DNA of 64,000 nt from Lunularia cruciata (lineage: Eukaryota; Streptophyta; Marchantiopsida; Lunulariales; Lunulariaceae). The position numbers and the translations under genes are program-made. Positions 1-10,085 of the stretch are shown piece by piece (the first letter of the stretch is position 1; each line of letters begins with the position of its first letter). The DNA lies in the NCBI GenBank assembly GCA_948567375.1, contig OX419755.1, positions 46,381,001 to 46,445,000 on the forward strand, read 5' to 3'. Below the pieces are notes generated by a model. That model searched no databases. It was given only the letters and a program-made list of their open reading frames with translations, and had not been told where the DNA came from.

Positions 1-1283
1 TCCTTAGCACAATGGGTGTGATCCAAGGTTGCTCTCTATCTCCAACATTGTTTGGAATCTTCATCGATGATCTAGAGAGGGTGCTTATGGAAGCTGGAGC
101 TACAGGTGTACAGGTTGGCTCCTTGATGATACATGCACTACTATATGCGGATGATGTAGTGCTCCTCTCTACCAATCCACAAAGTTTACAGAAGTTGTTG
201 GATTCTCTTCTCTTGTTTTGCAATCAAACAAAGATGGAGGTGAACCTTGACAAGTCCAAGGTGATTGTGGTGGGTTCTAAAGGTGTCACACCTTTCTTTT
301 TTGATGGATAGCAATTGGAGCAGGTTTCTTCTTACAAGTACTTGGGTCTTGAGTTTTCTCATGACTATAGTTGGTCCACTTGTATGAAGATGAGAATCAA
401 TGCAGGCTTTAGAGCTTTGTATTCACTCATGAACCGCTCTAGACTTGCTCACCTTACCACATGGGAGTTGAAGAAGGTGCTGTTCAGATCTCTTGTGCAG
501 CCGGTGGTTCTCTATGGTGCTCAGATTTGGGGTCCAGGTACTAAAACGACATGGTGGCAAAAGGTGGAGAAAGTTCAGAAATTGTTTTTGTGTGATGAAC
601 TTGGAGTGAGGCCTCAAACTCCTTATGTATTGTTGCTTGCTGAAACAAGGTTTTTACCGCTTGAGGCTGAAGCTTTGTTCTTGGCTCTCACATATGCCAC
701 TAAGGTGAGGTCCATGGAGCATGAGAGACTTCCCTACCAAGCTTTTTGTGCCACTCTATCTGTCGGTTGGTATACAGATCTGATTGCATGGGCCACAAGG
801 TGGAATGTTTCTGAGCAACATTGGAGATTGGAGCCTATTGCACTTCGAGAGGTGATCAAGGAGCAGTTTTTACTTTGCTTATGGCAGCAACCCGGTACCA
901 AGATGGTGTTCTATCAGCAGTTTGTAAATCCTATGTTGGTGTATTGTGAGCAAGATTATCTCTTGGCTAGGATTTCTACTTCATTGAGACATGTTATCGC
1001 TCAATATAGAACTAGTTCTCATAGACTAGAAGTAGAACAAGGACGTTGGCAGCAGATAGAGCACTCCATGCGACTTTGCAAATTGTGTATTATGAGCAAA
1101 GTTGAGGATGAGCATCATGTGTTTGTGGATTGCCCTTGTTACATGCAGATTAGAGTTAGACATCAGATTACTTGTAGTGACTTCTCAACTCTCTTACAGG
1201 TTGAAGCTTTAGCATTACGGAAGTACATGACAGAAGTTACTTTACATCGGACCAATTTGTTACAGATTGGTCCGATGCCCTAG
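1..1283 (+). pseudogene. LINE ORF2 remnant: RT palm to C-terminus
   Basis: Encodes the end of a LINE reverse transcriptase and its C-terminal region. Seen in the translation: the QGCSLSP motif at the start, the catalytic LLYADD motif at about 145-162, the YKYLGLEF motif after 345, and the terminal Cys/His motif (CKLC then HHVF.DCP) near 1078-1138. The frame is cut by TAG at 309-311, where the other copies have CAG (Gln), a C-to-T change; it then stays open to the normal stop before the 3'UTR. The 5' part lies outside the window or is missing. It is not expected to be functional. Confidence 0.85.
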
Positions 1284-1385
1284 GCCCTTGCCTAGGCTCA
1301 CATTTCATATGTTTTGTATTGTGTTTCCAGCCTTTTGACTCTTTGGGTCTTTCGGGCTTTATATTTCATTGTTCATTGTTCATTG
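1..1385 (+). mobile_element. LINE fragment: ORF2 C-terminal half, 3'UTR and tail
   Basis: Starts inside the reverse transcriptase at about ORF2 residue 651 and runs through the ORF2 stop, the paired stem-loops, the 3'UTR and a tail of ATTTCATTG plus two TTCATTG units ending at 1385. It is immediately followed by a LINE piece of opposite strand. Confidence 0.9.
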
Positions 1386-1421
1386 TACAACTTGGCAAAG
1401 ACACTACAAACAAGTATGGTA
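1386..1421 (-). mobile_element. 36-bp LINE ORF2 sliver
   Basis: Matches ORF2 residues ~533-544 on the minus strand. It is the remnant of the longer minus fragment still present at 29952-30355 in the third version of this mosaic. Confidence 0.7.
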
Positions 1422-1807
1422 CGGTGGAGAAAGTTCAAAAATTGTTTTTGTGTGATGAACTTGGGGTGAGGACTCAAACTCCTTATGTATTGCTGCTTGC
1501 TGAAACCGGGTTTTTGCCACTTGAGGCTGAAGCTTTGTTTTTAGCTATCACATATGCCACTAAGGTGAGGTCCATGGAGCATGAGAGACTTCCCTACCAA
1601 GCTTTTTGTGCCACTCTATCTGTCGGTTGGTATACAGATCTGATTGCATGGGCCACAAGGTGGAATGTTTGTGAGTGACATTGGAGGTTGGAGCCTATTG
1701 CACTACGAGAAGTGATCAAGGAGCAGTTTTTACTTTGCTTATGGCAGCAGCCCGGTACCAAGATGGTGTTCTATCAGCAGTTTGTAAATCCTATGTTGGT
1801 GTATCCT
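1422..1807 (+). mobile_element. LINE ORF2 C-terminal fragment
   Basis: Covers ORF2 residues ~838-964. An in-frame TGA at about 1676 stands where intact copies have CGA (Arg), and the same TGA occurs at about 30808. The fragment ends abruptly and joins a 5'UTR through three TCCTAAA units (about 1805-1832). Confidence 0.8.
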
Positions 1808-1882
1808 AAATCCTAAATCCTAAATTTTTGGTGTTGGAAGTAAAACTTCTAGATTGACTGTGAGCGATAAGTGATTGTCACA

Positions 1883-2868
1883 ATGGAGGATTCCAAGATG
1901 GTGAAAGACATTGCTGATATAGCCATGAAGCAACAACAATTAGCTGAAATGTATAGGAAAGCAAATGATTTTCACAAGGACCTTAGAAGCTTCATGAAAC
2001 AATGAAACAATGAAATATAAAGCCCGAAAGACCCAAAGAGTCAAAAGGCTAGAAACACAGTACAAAACACATGAAATGTGAGCCTAGGCAAGGGCCTAGG
2101 GCATCTGACCAATCTGTAACAAATTGGTACGATATACCTATGGCACCTATGTCCCAGTGCATGAGTACTCTCATGACTGATATGGAATTTGTAAAGGTTG
2201 AGATCAGTAGTGTCAAAGAGTCTTTGAACCTAGTCAACCAAGAGATTCAAGACCTCAAGAAGAGTTTTATTTCTCTGTTAACATCAACCAAGGGGATGGT
2301 TGATGCTACCGAGAAAGTTGCTTCCTTGGGAGCACAAGCCAACGATATTGCTACACAAGGCGGAGGGCTCCAACAGATTGTGGACACACTAGAAGTGAAG
2401 ATGAAGTCTTATGCTGAAGCTACTAAGGTGGCTCAAATCTCTTGCTTGCAAGAGCATGAGGTTGAGAAGGAGAACCAATTGGTCAGGATGAAGAACTTGA
2501 GAATTTCAGGTTTGCCAGAGACTGAGAAGGAAGACACCAAGGCCATAGTGTGTGAGTTTATTGCTTATTCTTTGAGAGTCCATGATCCTCAGATTTTGCA
2601 AGCATATAGATTGGGACAACAAGGTGCACAACCAAGAAGCATTTTGGTGAGGTTTAGCTCAAAAACTCAGAGGAATTGAGTGATGGATAACAAAGCTATA
2701 CTGAAGGGGCGGCGTATTTGGTTGGACCCTGATCTCACACCTCTCCAATGGCAAGCAAAGAAGGGAGAATTAGCAAAAGTGAAGGAGGCTCAACAAGCAG
2801 GTTTTGTTGCATTCTTGAGAGACAATAGAGCTGTGATCACCCAAAGGAAGTTGTCAACTACCGCATAG
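1883..2868 (+). pseudogene. LINE ORF1 (subfamily B), interrupted
   Basis: Start ATG at 1883. The N-terminal coiled-coil segment is cut after ~38 codons by an antisense LINE 3'-end insertion (1997-2139), which brings a TGA at about 2003. Downstream, the rest of the coil, the KNLRISGLPE motif and the ILVRF motif are recognisable, as in L1-type ORF1 proteins, which bind RNA as trimers. A second stop, TGA at 2677, replaces TCA found in the 31016 copy. The frame ends at TAG 2866-2868 followed by CAATTC, as in every copy. Confidence 0.82.
1997..2139 (-). mobile_element. Nested 143-bp LINE 3'-end insertion
   Basis: Antisense tail (two CAATGAAA units), 3'UTR and both stem-loops, with almost no coding sequence. 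It splits ORF1 between an ATG copied on each side (1994-1996 and 2140-2142), a 3-bp target duplication. The same insertion occurs at 7912-8054 and 31130-31272, so it predates the copying of this mosaic. Confidence 0.85.
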
Positions 2869-5296
2869 CAATTCCAGACCCTTAGAGTGTTGTTTTGGCA
2901 TGTTCATGGTCTCACACATACCAAGTACTCAAGCGCTTAACCTGTGTGGGATGATGCTGATCTGATCAATCTTGTGGAGACATGGGAACATGAAGGAAAC
3001 ACCATTCAAGACATTGAAGGTTTCATTCTTGTTGGTTCAACTTGGAACAATCGGAGGCAGCACAGAGGAAGGGGCTTTGGAGGTATTGCTACTTACGTCA
3101 GATTTGGTTTTGAAAAATCAATCTCTTTGATAGGTCAAGACTCAAGTGGACAATACCAATGGCTGAGGATTGGAGGAGTTGCTACACCTTGCTTCCTTGC
3201 TGTTTGTTACTTTGCCCCATTGACATCACCAATCTATTCAAGCGGATCTCTCAACACCATGCAGCCTTTCCACTCCTTGACAAAGGATGTGTTGGAATTT
3301 CAAAGTAAAGGTGCAGTATTTATCCTTGGTGATTTCAATGCTAGGATCCAAACCTCTCAGATTCCTGAGTTTAGTGACCTTGAGAATGACCCTTTCCATA
3401 GCTTGATAGATCATTCTAGTGCTTGGTCCCGCTCTTCCAAAGATCTCATATCCAACTCCATGAGTGAGCACTTTTTGAGCTTTGGTACCAATTGTAGCTT
3501 GAAGATCTTGAATGGCCTTTCTCAATTTCCAGAAACTTGTAAGAGCACATGCTTTGCTTCTGGTGGATCCAGCACTGTAGATTATATGCTCACCTCACCC
3601 AGTGATATACACATTGTCTCAGATTTTGTTGTTTTAGATCCTCAACCTGAATCTGACCATGCACCTTTATCTTGTGTCATCCTTCTTTCTTGCCTCAATA
3701 GAACCACATTACCTATTGACCATGCCTTTAGAGGGAAACTCCGTCTTGATTTTCACAAGCGAGATTTGTATCAACAAGCTATCCATGAGAAATTGAGTTC
3801 TATGGAGTGGAATTCTGATTTTCAACAACGTAGTGATCAGTTGGTTGCACTTCTTCAATCTACATCAACAACTCTATTTCCACAAGGTTCTCACAGGAAG
3901 AGACTTGGTCTCCCTTGCAATAGGTGGTTTGATGCTGACTGTAAAATGGCAAGGATCAAAGCTATGGATAGGTCTCTTGATCAGATTGCACAAAATCAAG
4001 CTTTTGTCTCTTATAGAAAGTTGGTGAAGTGCAAGAAGCAAGCGTTCTTGAGACTCAAGGGGGTTGAGTTGAGCGTTGAATTGAGGAGCAATCCCAAGGC
4101 TTTTTGGCAGAAGGTAACCATCAGATCTCCATCTCCATCGCTGGACGTGAATGAGCTTTGTGAATATGTGAAGGATTTGTACTTTTACCCTGATGCTCCA
4201 AGCATGGCACCTTGCCTTGGATCTGCTCTCACCATCTCTGAAGCTGATGTCCAGTACCAATTGAAGAAGTTGGCCAATGGTAAGGCCGAAGACCTTGATG
4301 GACTATGTGTTTTTTGATGGACAGCAATTGGAGCAAGTTTTTTCTTATAAGTACTTGGGCCTTGAGTTTTCTCATGACTATAGTTGGTCTACTTGTGTGA
4401 AGATGAGAATCAATGCAGGCTTTAGAGCTTTGTATTCACTCATGAACCGCAGTAGACTTGCTCACCTCACCACATGGGAGTTGAAGAAGGTGCTGTTCAG
4501 ATCTCTTGTGCAGCCGGTGGTTCTGTATGGTGCTCAGATTTGGGGTCCAGGTACTAAGAAGACATGGTGGCAAAAGGTGGAGAAAGTTCAGAAATTGTTT
4601 TTGTGTGATGAACTTGGGGTGAGGACTCAAACTCCTTATGTATTCCTGCTTGCTGAAACAGGATTTTTACCTCTTGAGGCTGAAGCTTTGTTTTTAGCTA
4701 TCACATATGCCACTAAGGTGAGGTCCATGGAGCATGAGAGACTTCCCTACCAAGCTTTTTGTGCCACTCTATCTGTCGGTTGGTATACAGATCTGATTGC
4801 ATGGGCCACAAGGTGGAATGTTTCTGAGCGACATTGGAGATTGGAGCCTATTGCACTTCGAGAGGTGATCAAGGAGCAGTTTTTACTTCGCTTATGGCAG
4901 CAACCCGGTACCAAGATGGTGTTCTATCAGCAGTTTGTAAATCCTATGTTGGTGTATTGTGAGCAAGATTATCTCTTGGCTAGGATTTCTACTTCATTGA
5001 GACATGTTATCGCTCAATATAGAACTAGTTCTCATAGACTAGAAGTAGAACAAGGACGTTGGCAGCAGATAGAGCACTCCATGCGACTTTGCAAATTGTG
5101 TATTATGAGCAAAGTTGAGGATGAGCATCATGTGTTTGTTGATTGCCCTTGTTACATGCAGATTAGAGTTAGACATCAGATTACTTGCAGTGACTTCTCA
5201 ACTCTCTTACAGGTTGAAGCTTTAGCATTAGGGAAGTACATGACAGAAGTTACTTTACATCGGACCAATTTGTTACAAATTGGTCCGATGCCCTAG
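2869..5296 (+). pseudogene. LINE ORF2 with RT deletion
   Basis: Begins directly after the ORF1 TAG. The AP-endonuclease region is recognisable: GDFNARI at about 3330 and ESDHAPLS at about 3650. The first endonuclease motif reads WHVHGL, where intact copies have WNVHGL, so the conserved Asn is lost. A TAA at 2938-2940 replaces a Lys codon. Open frame then runs 2944-4317, until the RT deletion shifts the frame. The C-terminal part continues open at 4320-5296 with the Cys/His motif. It is dead as an enzyme. Confidence 0.82.
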
Positions 5297-5406
5297 GCCC
5301 TTGCCTAGGCTCACATTTCATGTGTTTTGTATTGTGTTTCCAGCCTTTTGACTCTTTGGGTCTTTCGGGCTTTATATTTCATTGTTTCATTGTTTCATTG
5401 TTTCAT

Positions 5407-7300
5407 TGAACTACTTAAGTGGGGTGGTAGCCATCTGATTTCAGTACGCACTTCTCTCTTGAATGAGGCCATCAGGTGTGGCTTTTCTGAAAGATGGTGC
5501 TTCAAGAAGGTAGTTCCTATTCACAAGTCTGGTCAGAGAGATATTGCCACCAATTACCGTACCATTCTAGTGGGTAGTATCTTTGCCAAGTTGTACGGTC
5601 GAATTTTGGAGTCTAGGTTGAGTACTTGGGCTGAAAAGCACAAAATTCGAGCTAAGTGCCAAGCGGGTTTCAGATCAGGCTTTAGTACTTTGGATCATCT
5701 ATTGGAACTCCATGTTTTGTGGTGGAAATCTAAAGGTGTTGGGAGAGCTCTCTATGTTGCATTTATTGATTTTAGGAAGGCCTTTGATAAGGTGCTTAGG
5801 AAATCTCTAAGTGAGAGACTCACTCAAGTTGGTGTTTCAGCTGATCTGATTGGTGCTATCTCTAGACTCTATGAGAAGGTGGTTGTGAAACTTTCATCTT
5901 TGAGCTCTCAAGATATCCTTAGCACAATGGGTGTGATCCAAGGTTGCTCTCTATCTCCAACATTGTTTGGAATCTTCATCGATGATCTAGAGAGGGTGCT
6001 TATGGAAGCTGGAGCTACAGGTGTACAGGTTGGCTCCTTGATGATACATGCACTACTATATGCGGATGATGTAGTGCTCCTCTCTACCAATCCACAAAGT
6101 TTACAGAAGTTGTTGGATTCTCTTCTCTTGTTTTGCAATCAAACAAAGATGGAGGTGAACCTTGACAAGTCCAAGGTGATTGTGGTGGGTTCTAAAGGTG
6201 TCACACCTTTCTTTTTTGATGGATAGCAATTGGAGCAGGTTTCTTCTTACAAGTACTTGGGTCTTGAGTTTTCTCATGACTATAGTTGGTCCACTTGTAT
6301 GAAGATGAGAATCAATGCAGGCTTTAGAGCTTTGTATTCACTCATGAACCGCTCTAGACTTGCTCACCTTACCACATGGGAGTTGAAGAAGGTGCTGTTC
6401 AGATCTCTTGTGCAGCCGGTGGTTCTCTATGGTGCTCAGATTTGGGGTCCAGGTACTAAAACGACATGGTGGCAAAAGGTGGAGAAAGTTCAGAAATTGT
6501 TTTTGTGTGATGAACTTGGAGTGAGGCCTCAAACTCCTTATGTATTGTTGCTTGCTGAAACAAGGTTTTTACCGCTTGAGGCTGAAGCTTTGTTCTTGGC
6601 TCTCACATATGCCACTAAGGTGAGGTCCATGGAGCATGAGAGACTTCCCTACCAAGCTTTTTGTGCCACTCTATCTGTCGGTGGGTATACAGATCTGATT
6701 GCATGGGCCACAAGGTGGAATGTTTCTGAGCAACATTGGAGATTGGAGCCTATTGCACTTCGAGAGGTGATCAAGGAGCAGTTTTTACTTTGCTTATGGC
6801 AGCAACCCGGTACCAAGATGGTGTTCTATCAGCAGTTTGTAAATCCTATGTTGGTGTATTGTGAGCAAGATTATCTCTTGGCTAGGATTTCTACTTCATT
6901 GAGACATGTTATCGCTCAATATAGAACTAGTTCTCATAGACTAGAAGTAGAACAAGGACGTTGGCAGCAGATAGAGCACTCCATGCGACTTTGCAAATTG
7001 TGTATTATGAGCAAAGTTGAGGATGAGCATCATGTGTTTGTGGATTGCCCTTGTTACATGCAGATTAGAGTTAGACATCAGATTACTTGTAGTGACTTCT
7101 CAACTCTCTTACAGGTTGAAGCTTTAGCATTACGGAAGTACATGACAGAAGTTACTTTACATCGGACCAATTTGTTACAGATTGGTCCGATGCCCTAGGC
7201 CCTTGCCTAGGCTCACATTTCATATGTTTTGTATTGTGTTTCCAGCCTTTTGACTCTTTGGGTCTTTCGGGCTTTATATTTCATTGTTCATTGTTCATTG
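5407..7300 (+). mobile_element. 5'-truncated LINE: RT, C-terminus and 3' end
   Basis: Abuts the tail of the preceding LINE. Begins at ORF2 residue ~482 (ELLKWGG region) and continues to the 3'UTR and a heptamer tail ending at 7300. The part from 5916 duplicates 1-1385. Confidence 0.88.
5409..7198 (+). pseudogene. LINE ORF2 remnant: full RT and C-terminus
   Basis: Carries the complete reverse transcriptase core: PIHKSGQRD near 5520, GFRSGFSTLDH, FIDFRKAFDKV near 5765, QGCSLSP near 5938 and YADD near 6060. It is broken by TAG at 6224-6226 (Gln codon in other copies), then open from 6230 to 7198 through the Cys/His motif. The codon at 6682-6684 gives Gly where its duplicate at 767 gives Trp. 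It lacks the endonuclease domain. Confidence 0.85.
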
Positions 7301-7722
7301 TACAACTTGGCAAAGACACTACAAACAAGTATGGTACGGTGGAGAAAGTTCAAAAATTGTTTTTGTGTGATGAACTTGGGGTGAGGACTCAAACTCCTTA
7401 TGTATTGCTGCTTGCTGAAACCGGGTTTTTGCCACTTGAGGCTGAAGCTTTGTTTTTAGCTATCACATATGCCACTAAGGTGAGGTCCATGGAGCATGAG
7501 AGACTTCCCTACCAAGCTTTTTGTGCCACTCTATCTGTCGGTTGGTATACAGATCTGATTGCATGGGCCACAAGGTGGAATGTTTGTGAGTGACATTGGA
7601 GGTTGGAGCCTATTGCACTACGAGAAGTGATCAAGGAGCAGTTTTTACTTTGCTTATGGCAGCAGCCCGGTACCAAGATGGTGTTCTATCAGCAGTTTGT
7701 AAATCCTATGTTGGTGTATCCT
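7301..7722. mobile_element. Two small LINE ORF2 fragments (duplicate set)
   Basis: Duplicate of 1386-1807: a 36-bp minus-strand piece at 7301-7336, then a plus-strand C-terminal fragment at 7337-7722 with the same TGA. Confidence 0.8.
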
Positions 7723-7797
7723 AAATCCTAAATCCTAAATTTTTGGTGTTGGAAGTAAAACTTCTAGATTGACTGTGAGCGATAAGTGATTGTCACA

Positions 7798-8783
7798 ATG
7801 GAGGATTCCAAGATGGTGAAAGACATTGCTGATATAGCCATGAAGCAACAACAATTAGCTGAAATGTATAGGAAAGCAAATGATTTTCACAAGGACCTTA
7901 GAAGCTTCATGAAACAATGAAACAATGAAATATAAAGCCCGAAAGACCCAAAGAGTCAAAAGGCTAGAAACACAGTACAAAACACATGAAATGTGAGCCT
8001 AGGCAAGGGCCTAGGGCATCTGACCAATCTGTAACAAATTGGTACGATATACCTATGGCACCTATGTCCCAGTGCATGAGTACTCTCATGACTGATATGG
8101 AATTTGTAAAGGTTGAGATCAGTAGTGTCAAAGAGTCTTTGAACCTAGTCAACCAAGAGATTCAAGACCTCAAGAAGAGTTTTATTTCTCTGTTAACATC
8201 AACCAAGGGGATGGTTGATGCTACCGAGAAAGTTGCTTCCTTGGGAGCACAAGCCAACGATATTGCTACACAAGGCGGAGGGCTCCAACAGATTGTGGAC
8301 ACACTAGAAGTGAAGATGAAGTCTTATGCTGAAGCTACTAAGGTGGCTCAAATCTCTTGCTTGCAAGAGCATGAGGTTGAGAAGGAGAACCAATTGGTCA
8401 GGATGAAGAACTTGAGAATTTCAGGTTTGCCAGAGACTGAGAAGGAAGACACCAAGGCCATAGTGTGTGAGTTTATTGCTTATTCTTTGAGAGTCCATGA
8501 TCCTCAGATTTTGCAAGCATATAGATTGGGACAACAAGGTGCACAACCAAGAAGCATTTTGGTGAGGTTTAGCTCAAAAACTCAGAGGAATTGAGTGATG
8601 GATAACAAAGCTATACTGAAGGGGCGGCGTATTTGGTTGGACCCTGATCTCACACCTCTCCAATGGCAAGCAAAGAAGGGAGAATTAGCAAAAGTGAAGG
8701 AGGCTCAACAAGCAGGTTTTGTTGCATTCTTGAGAGACAATAGAGCTGTGATCACCCAAAGGAAGTTGTCAACTACCGCATAG
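7798..8783 (+). pseudogene. LINE ORF1 (subfamily B), duplicate
   Basis: Translation matches the copy at 1883-2868, including the two stops and the nested antisense 3' end. It ends with TAG then CAATTC. Confidence 0.8.
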
Positions 8784-9531
8784 CAATTCCAGACCCTTAG
8801 AGTGTTGTTTTGGCATGTTCATGGTCTCACACATACCAAGTACTCAAGCGCTTAACCTGTGTGGGATGATGCTGATCTGATCAATCTTGTGGAGACATGG
8901 GAACATGAAGGAAACACCATTCAAGACATTGAAGGTTTCATTCTTGTTGGTTCAACTTGGAACAATCGGAGGCAGCACAGAGGAAGGGGCTTTGGAGGTA
9001 TTGCTACTTACGTCAGATTTGGTTTTGAAAAATCAATCTCTTTGATAGGTCAAGACTCAAGTGGACAATACCAATGGCTGAGGATTGGAGGAGTTGCTAC
9101 ACCTTGCTTCCTTGCTGTTTGTTACTTTGCCCCATTGACATCACCAATCTATTCAAGCGGATCTCTCAACACCATGCAGCCTTTCCACTCCTTGACAAAG
9201 GATGTGTTGGAATTTCAAAGTAAAGGTGCAGTATTTATCCTTGGTGATTTCAATGCTAGGATCCAAACCTCTCAGATTCCTGAGTTTAGTGACCTTGAGA
9301 ATGACCCTTTCCATAGCTTGATAGATCATTCTAGTGCTTGGTCCCGCTCTTCCAAAGATCTCATATCCAACTCCATGAGTGAGCACTTTTTGAGCTTTGG
9401 TACCAATTGTAGCTTGAAGATCTTGAATGGCCTTTCTCAATTTCCAGAAACTTGTAAGAGCACATGCTTTGCTTCTGGTGGATCCAGCACTGTAGATTAT
9501 ATGCTCACCTCACCCAGTGATATACACATTG
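8784..9531 (+). pseudogene. LINE ORF2 endonuclease fragment
   Basis: AP-endonuclease part only, with GGIATYVR and GDFNARI visible. It is interrupted after the DYMLTS motif by the LTR retrotransposon. Confidence 0.82.
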
Positions 9532-9920
9532 TGTGGTGCCCACATTTTTTGTTTTTTTCAAAATAAAGCCGAAGAAGTGTATAGAGAAGTCGGATTGCGC
9601 CTGGTTGGCCGAAGAAGACGATGAAAACTGTCTTCGGGGTGAAACCCGAAGTAAAGTGGCCTCGGGTCATAAGGCGAAGTACTCTGAAATGCCGTGTCAG
9701 CAAACGATACGAAGTAAATTGTCTTCGGATCGGGAAGGGGAGCTCAACCCAAGGCAAAGACAGTCTAACAACCTTTCGTCGGGGCGAGAAACTCAAGAAC
9801 GGGCGGTTTCAAAATTGGCGGCTCATACGCGTGAAGGTGAGGTGACAGTAACGGGTGCATGCAGGAGGTGTGATTTCTTGGTAGAAACTCGAAGTGACGG
9901 AAGACAAAGAAGTGCAACTC

Positions 9921-9927
9921 TATAAAA
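9921..9927 (+). promoter_or_regulatory. LTR TATA box
   Basis: TATAAAA, about 390 bp inside the LTR. Transcription would be expected to start roughly 30 bp downstream, near 9950, placing the LTR reading frame at the head of the genomic RNA. Confidence 0.6.
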
Positions 9928-10085
9928 ATCAAGACTGCAACGACGAAATGTCAAGCAATTTTCCTTCGCCGTTGAGGAGTCGTCTTGCAGGTGATCGGGG
10001 AAAGGGAAATAGAGTTGGACGTGTGTTAGTGCGTAAGGGGGAAGTCGAGAGAGAGAAATCGAGAGACCGAAAGAAAGCAGAAGAG

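Larger units (their letters stand above)
1..3617. repeat. Left arm of a 5915-bp-spaced direct duplication
   Basis: Every base compared here recurs 5915 bp downstream, at 5916-9532. The only mismatch I found is t768 versus g6683. The arm holds a LINE 3' half, two small LINE fragments, and the 5' part of a subfamily-B LINE with its nested insertion. In this arm the LINE continues past 3617 uninterrupted, whereas in the right arm a gypsy element starts at the equivalent point. The left edge lies outside the window. Confidence 0.9.
1808..5406 (+). mobile_element. Subfamily-B LINE with reverse transcriptase deleted
   Basis: Contains a short 5'UTR stub, ORF1 (from 1883), the in-frame TAG, the ORF2 endonuclease region, an internal deletion near 4308, the ORF2 C-terminus, the 3'UTR and an octamer tail (TTTCATTG units) ending at 5406. 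Relative to copy A the deletion removes about 805 bp, from ORF2 residue ~481 to ~749, which includes the whole catalytic RT core. The junction lies in a run of T, consistent with a short shared-base deletion. It could only move with enzymes supplied by another copy. Confidence 0.88.
7723..9531 (+). mobile_element. Subfamily-B LINE, cut by gypsy insertion
   Basis: Duplicate of 1808-3616. ORF1 starts at 7798, carries the antisense insertion 7912-8054 and the TGA at 8592, and ends at TAG 8781-8783. ORF2 begins at 8784 with the same WHVHGL change and TAA, and is open from 8859 until the gypsy LTR starts at 9532, about residue 250 in the endonuclease domain. The missing 3' part is not found on the far side of the gypsy element. 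Confidence 0.88.
5916..9532. repeat. Right arm of the direct duplication
   Basis: Same sequence and element order as 1-3617. Homology ends exactly where the gypsy LTR begins (TGTGGTGCC at 9532), so the gypsy insertion, not the duplication event, sets this right boundary. Confidence 0.9.

Noticed and set aside
423-617. A ~64-codon antisense frame that recurs opposite every LINE ORF2 copy
   Set aside because: It is the shadow of a strongly conserved stretch of ORF2 (the LTTWELKKVLFRSLVQP region). Its recurrence follows from copy number, and it has no independent start context or homology.
1805-1832. Three TCCTAAA units resembling the plant telomere repeat CCCTAAA
   Set aside because: Too few and with a consistent base difference. 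The native 5'UTR at 47670 already has one ATCCTAAA, so slippage at a junction explains it.
9533-9925. Frames in U3 of the gypsy LTR
   Set aside because: Upstream of the TATA box and overlapping in several frames. Not supported as coding.
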